Assembly (NCBI RefSeq): GCF_900113015.1
Contig: NZ_FONV01000039.1
Span: 1-37,449, forward strand
Source of the DNA: Actinoplanes philippinensis
GTDB lineage: Bacteria > Actinomycetota > Actinomycetes > Mycobacteriales > Micromonosporaceae
Direction: 5' to 3'
Length of the DNA stretch: 37,449 nt
Shown one piece after another: positions 37,322 to 37,449 of this stretch. Position numbers and translations under genes: made by a program. The stretch's first letter is position 1; each line of letters begins with the position of its first letter. Below the pieces are notes generated by a model. The model did no database searches. It was not told the DNA's origin and worked only from the letters and a program-made list of their open reading frames with translations.

Positions 37322-37350
37322 CGGGCCGGACCCCACTGGGGTCCGGCCCG
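37322..37350. terminator. Hairpin between the 69-aa gene and the right repeat
   Basis: GGGCCGGACCCCACTGGGG-type near-perfect palindrome (arms about 37322-37335 and 37337-37350). It holds the same place relative to the right repeat as the hairpin at 119-142 does to the left, though its sequence differs. No strong T-run. Confidence 0.7.
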
Positions 37351-37354
37351 TTCG

Positions 37355-37449
37355 CCTCGTGTTTTGACCGTTCTTTGGGCAGGGTGGTCTGGCGGTGTGG
37401 TGTGGGTGTGTTCGTGGTGCGGGGTGAGGGCTGTCATTTGCCCTTGTGG
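37355..37449 (-). repeat. Right copy of 95-bp terminal inverted repeat
   Basis: The reverse complement of 22-116 with one mismatch. The window ends inside the repeat, so its outer limit is not visible. It carries the HKGK-stop end of a minus-strand frame. Confidence 0.95.
37434..37448 (-). CDS. 3' end of an unidentified gene, right copy (partial)
   Basis: On the minus strand the last four codons (His-Lys-Gly-Lys) and TGA (37436-37434) duplicate the left-edge gene end. The gene would continue beyond the window. It is tentative for the same reason as the left copy: only a few codons are visible. Confidence 0.3.
   Translation of the reverse strand, partial: HKGK

Noticed and set aside
22..37449. 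Terminal inverted repeats of a transposon or integrative element
   Set aside because: No transposase, integrase or resolvase lies inside, the interior is mostly housekeeping genes, and the repeat includes a gene end rather than a typical transposon end. A duplicated gene end fits better.

Overview
The window is chromosomal DNA of a high-GC filamentous actinobacterium, most likely Actinoplanes or a close relative in the Micromonosporaceae. The signs are strong G/C third-position bias, many GTG starts, a DUF5753-type XRE regulator with a DUF397 partner, a DUF574 methyltransferase, a conservon (sensor kinase, roadblock, DUF742, GTPase) and a TadA gene preceded by its actinobacterial partner. I see no phage, integrase, transposase or CRISPR array. 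The two window ends are a 95-bp inverted repeat (94/95 identical) that includes the last codons of an unidentified gene.

Layout. 1-1.8 kb: end of an unknown gene, a strong terminator, a RutE-like nitroreductase, an HxlR regulator, and an overlapping pair of small proteins, one only 51 aa. 1.9-4.3 kb: XRE(DUF5753) and DUF397 genes facing each other. Both have the same 48-bp element upstream in the same orientation relative to the gene. Two unknown small genes and a degenerate ~30-bp tandem repeat follow. 4.3-9.7 kb: DUF574 methyltransferase, a soluble TPR-GGDEF diguanylate cyclase, a DHA2 drug exporter with its MarR repressor, and a divergent TetR gene. 9.7-13.1 kb: secreted CBM2-GH18 chitinase-like enzyme, TetR, dienelactone hydrolase and a VOC protein.

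13.1-17.7 kb: a four-gene unit read leftwards from a good promoter: membrane family-2 glycosyltransferase, UDP-GlcNAc 2-epimerase, Tat-exported DUF2334 deacetylase-like protein and a SnoaL-like protein. I read it as a candidate, apparently uncharacterised, pathway for an amino-sugar surface polymer. 17.9-24.4 kb: a conservon with every junction overlapping or nearly so, headed by an extra kinase-less two-TM sensor and followed by a proline-rich protein behind a long inverted repeat.

24.8-37.3 kb: mostly housekeeping genes. An unknown helical protein, a PHP protein and a DUF885 peptidase form a run ending in a clear terminator. Then come an M48 protease with mtnA, DinB, a LytM-type lipoprotein with tyrA, two small genes, the TadA-associated protein with tadA, deoD, tRNA-Ser(CGA) with its terminator, and an apparently leaderless 69-aa gene beside the right-hand repeat. 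The most interesting signals are the duplicated XRE/DUF397 element, the polymer operon, the conservon's extra sensor, and the terminal inverted repeat.
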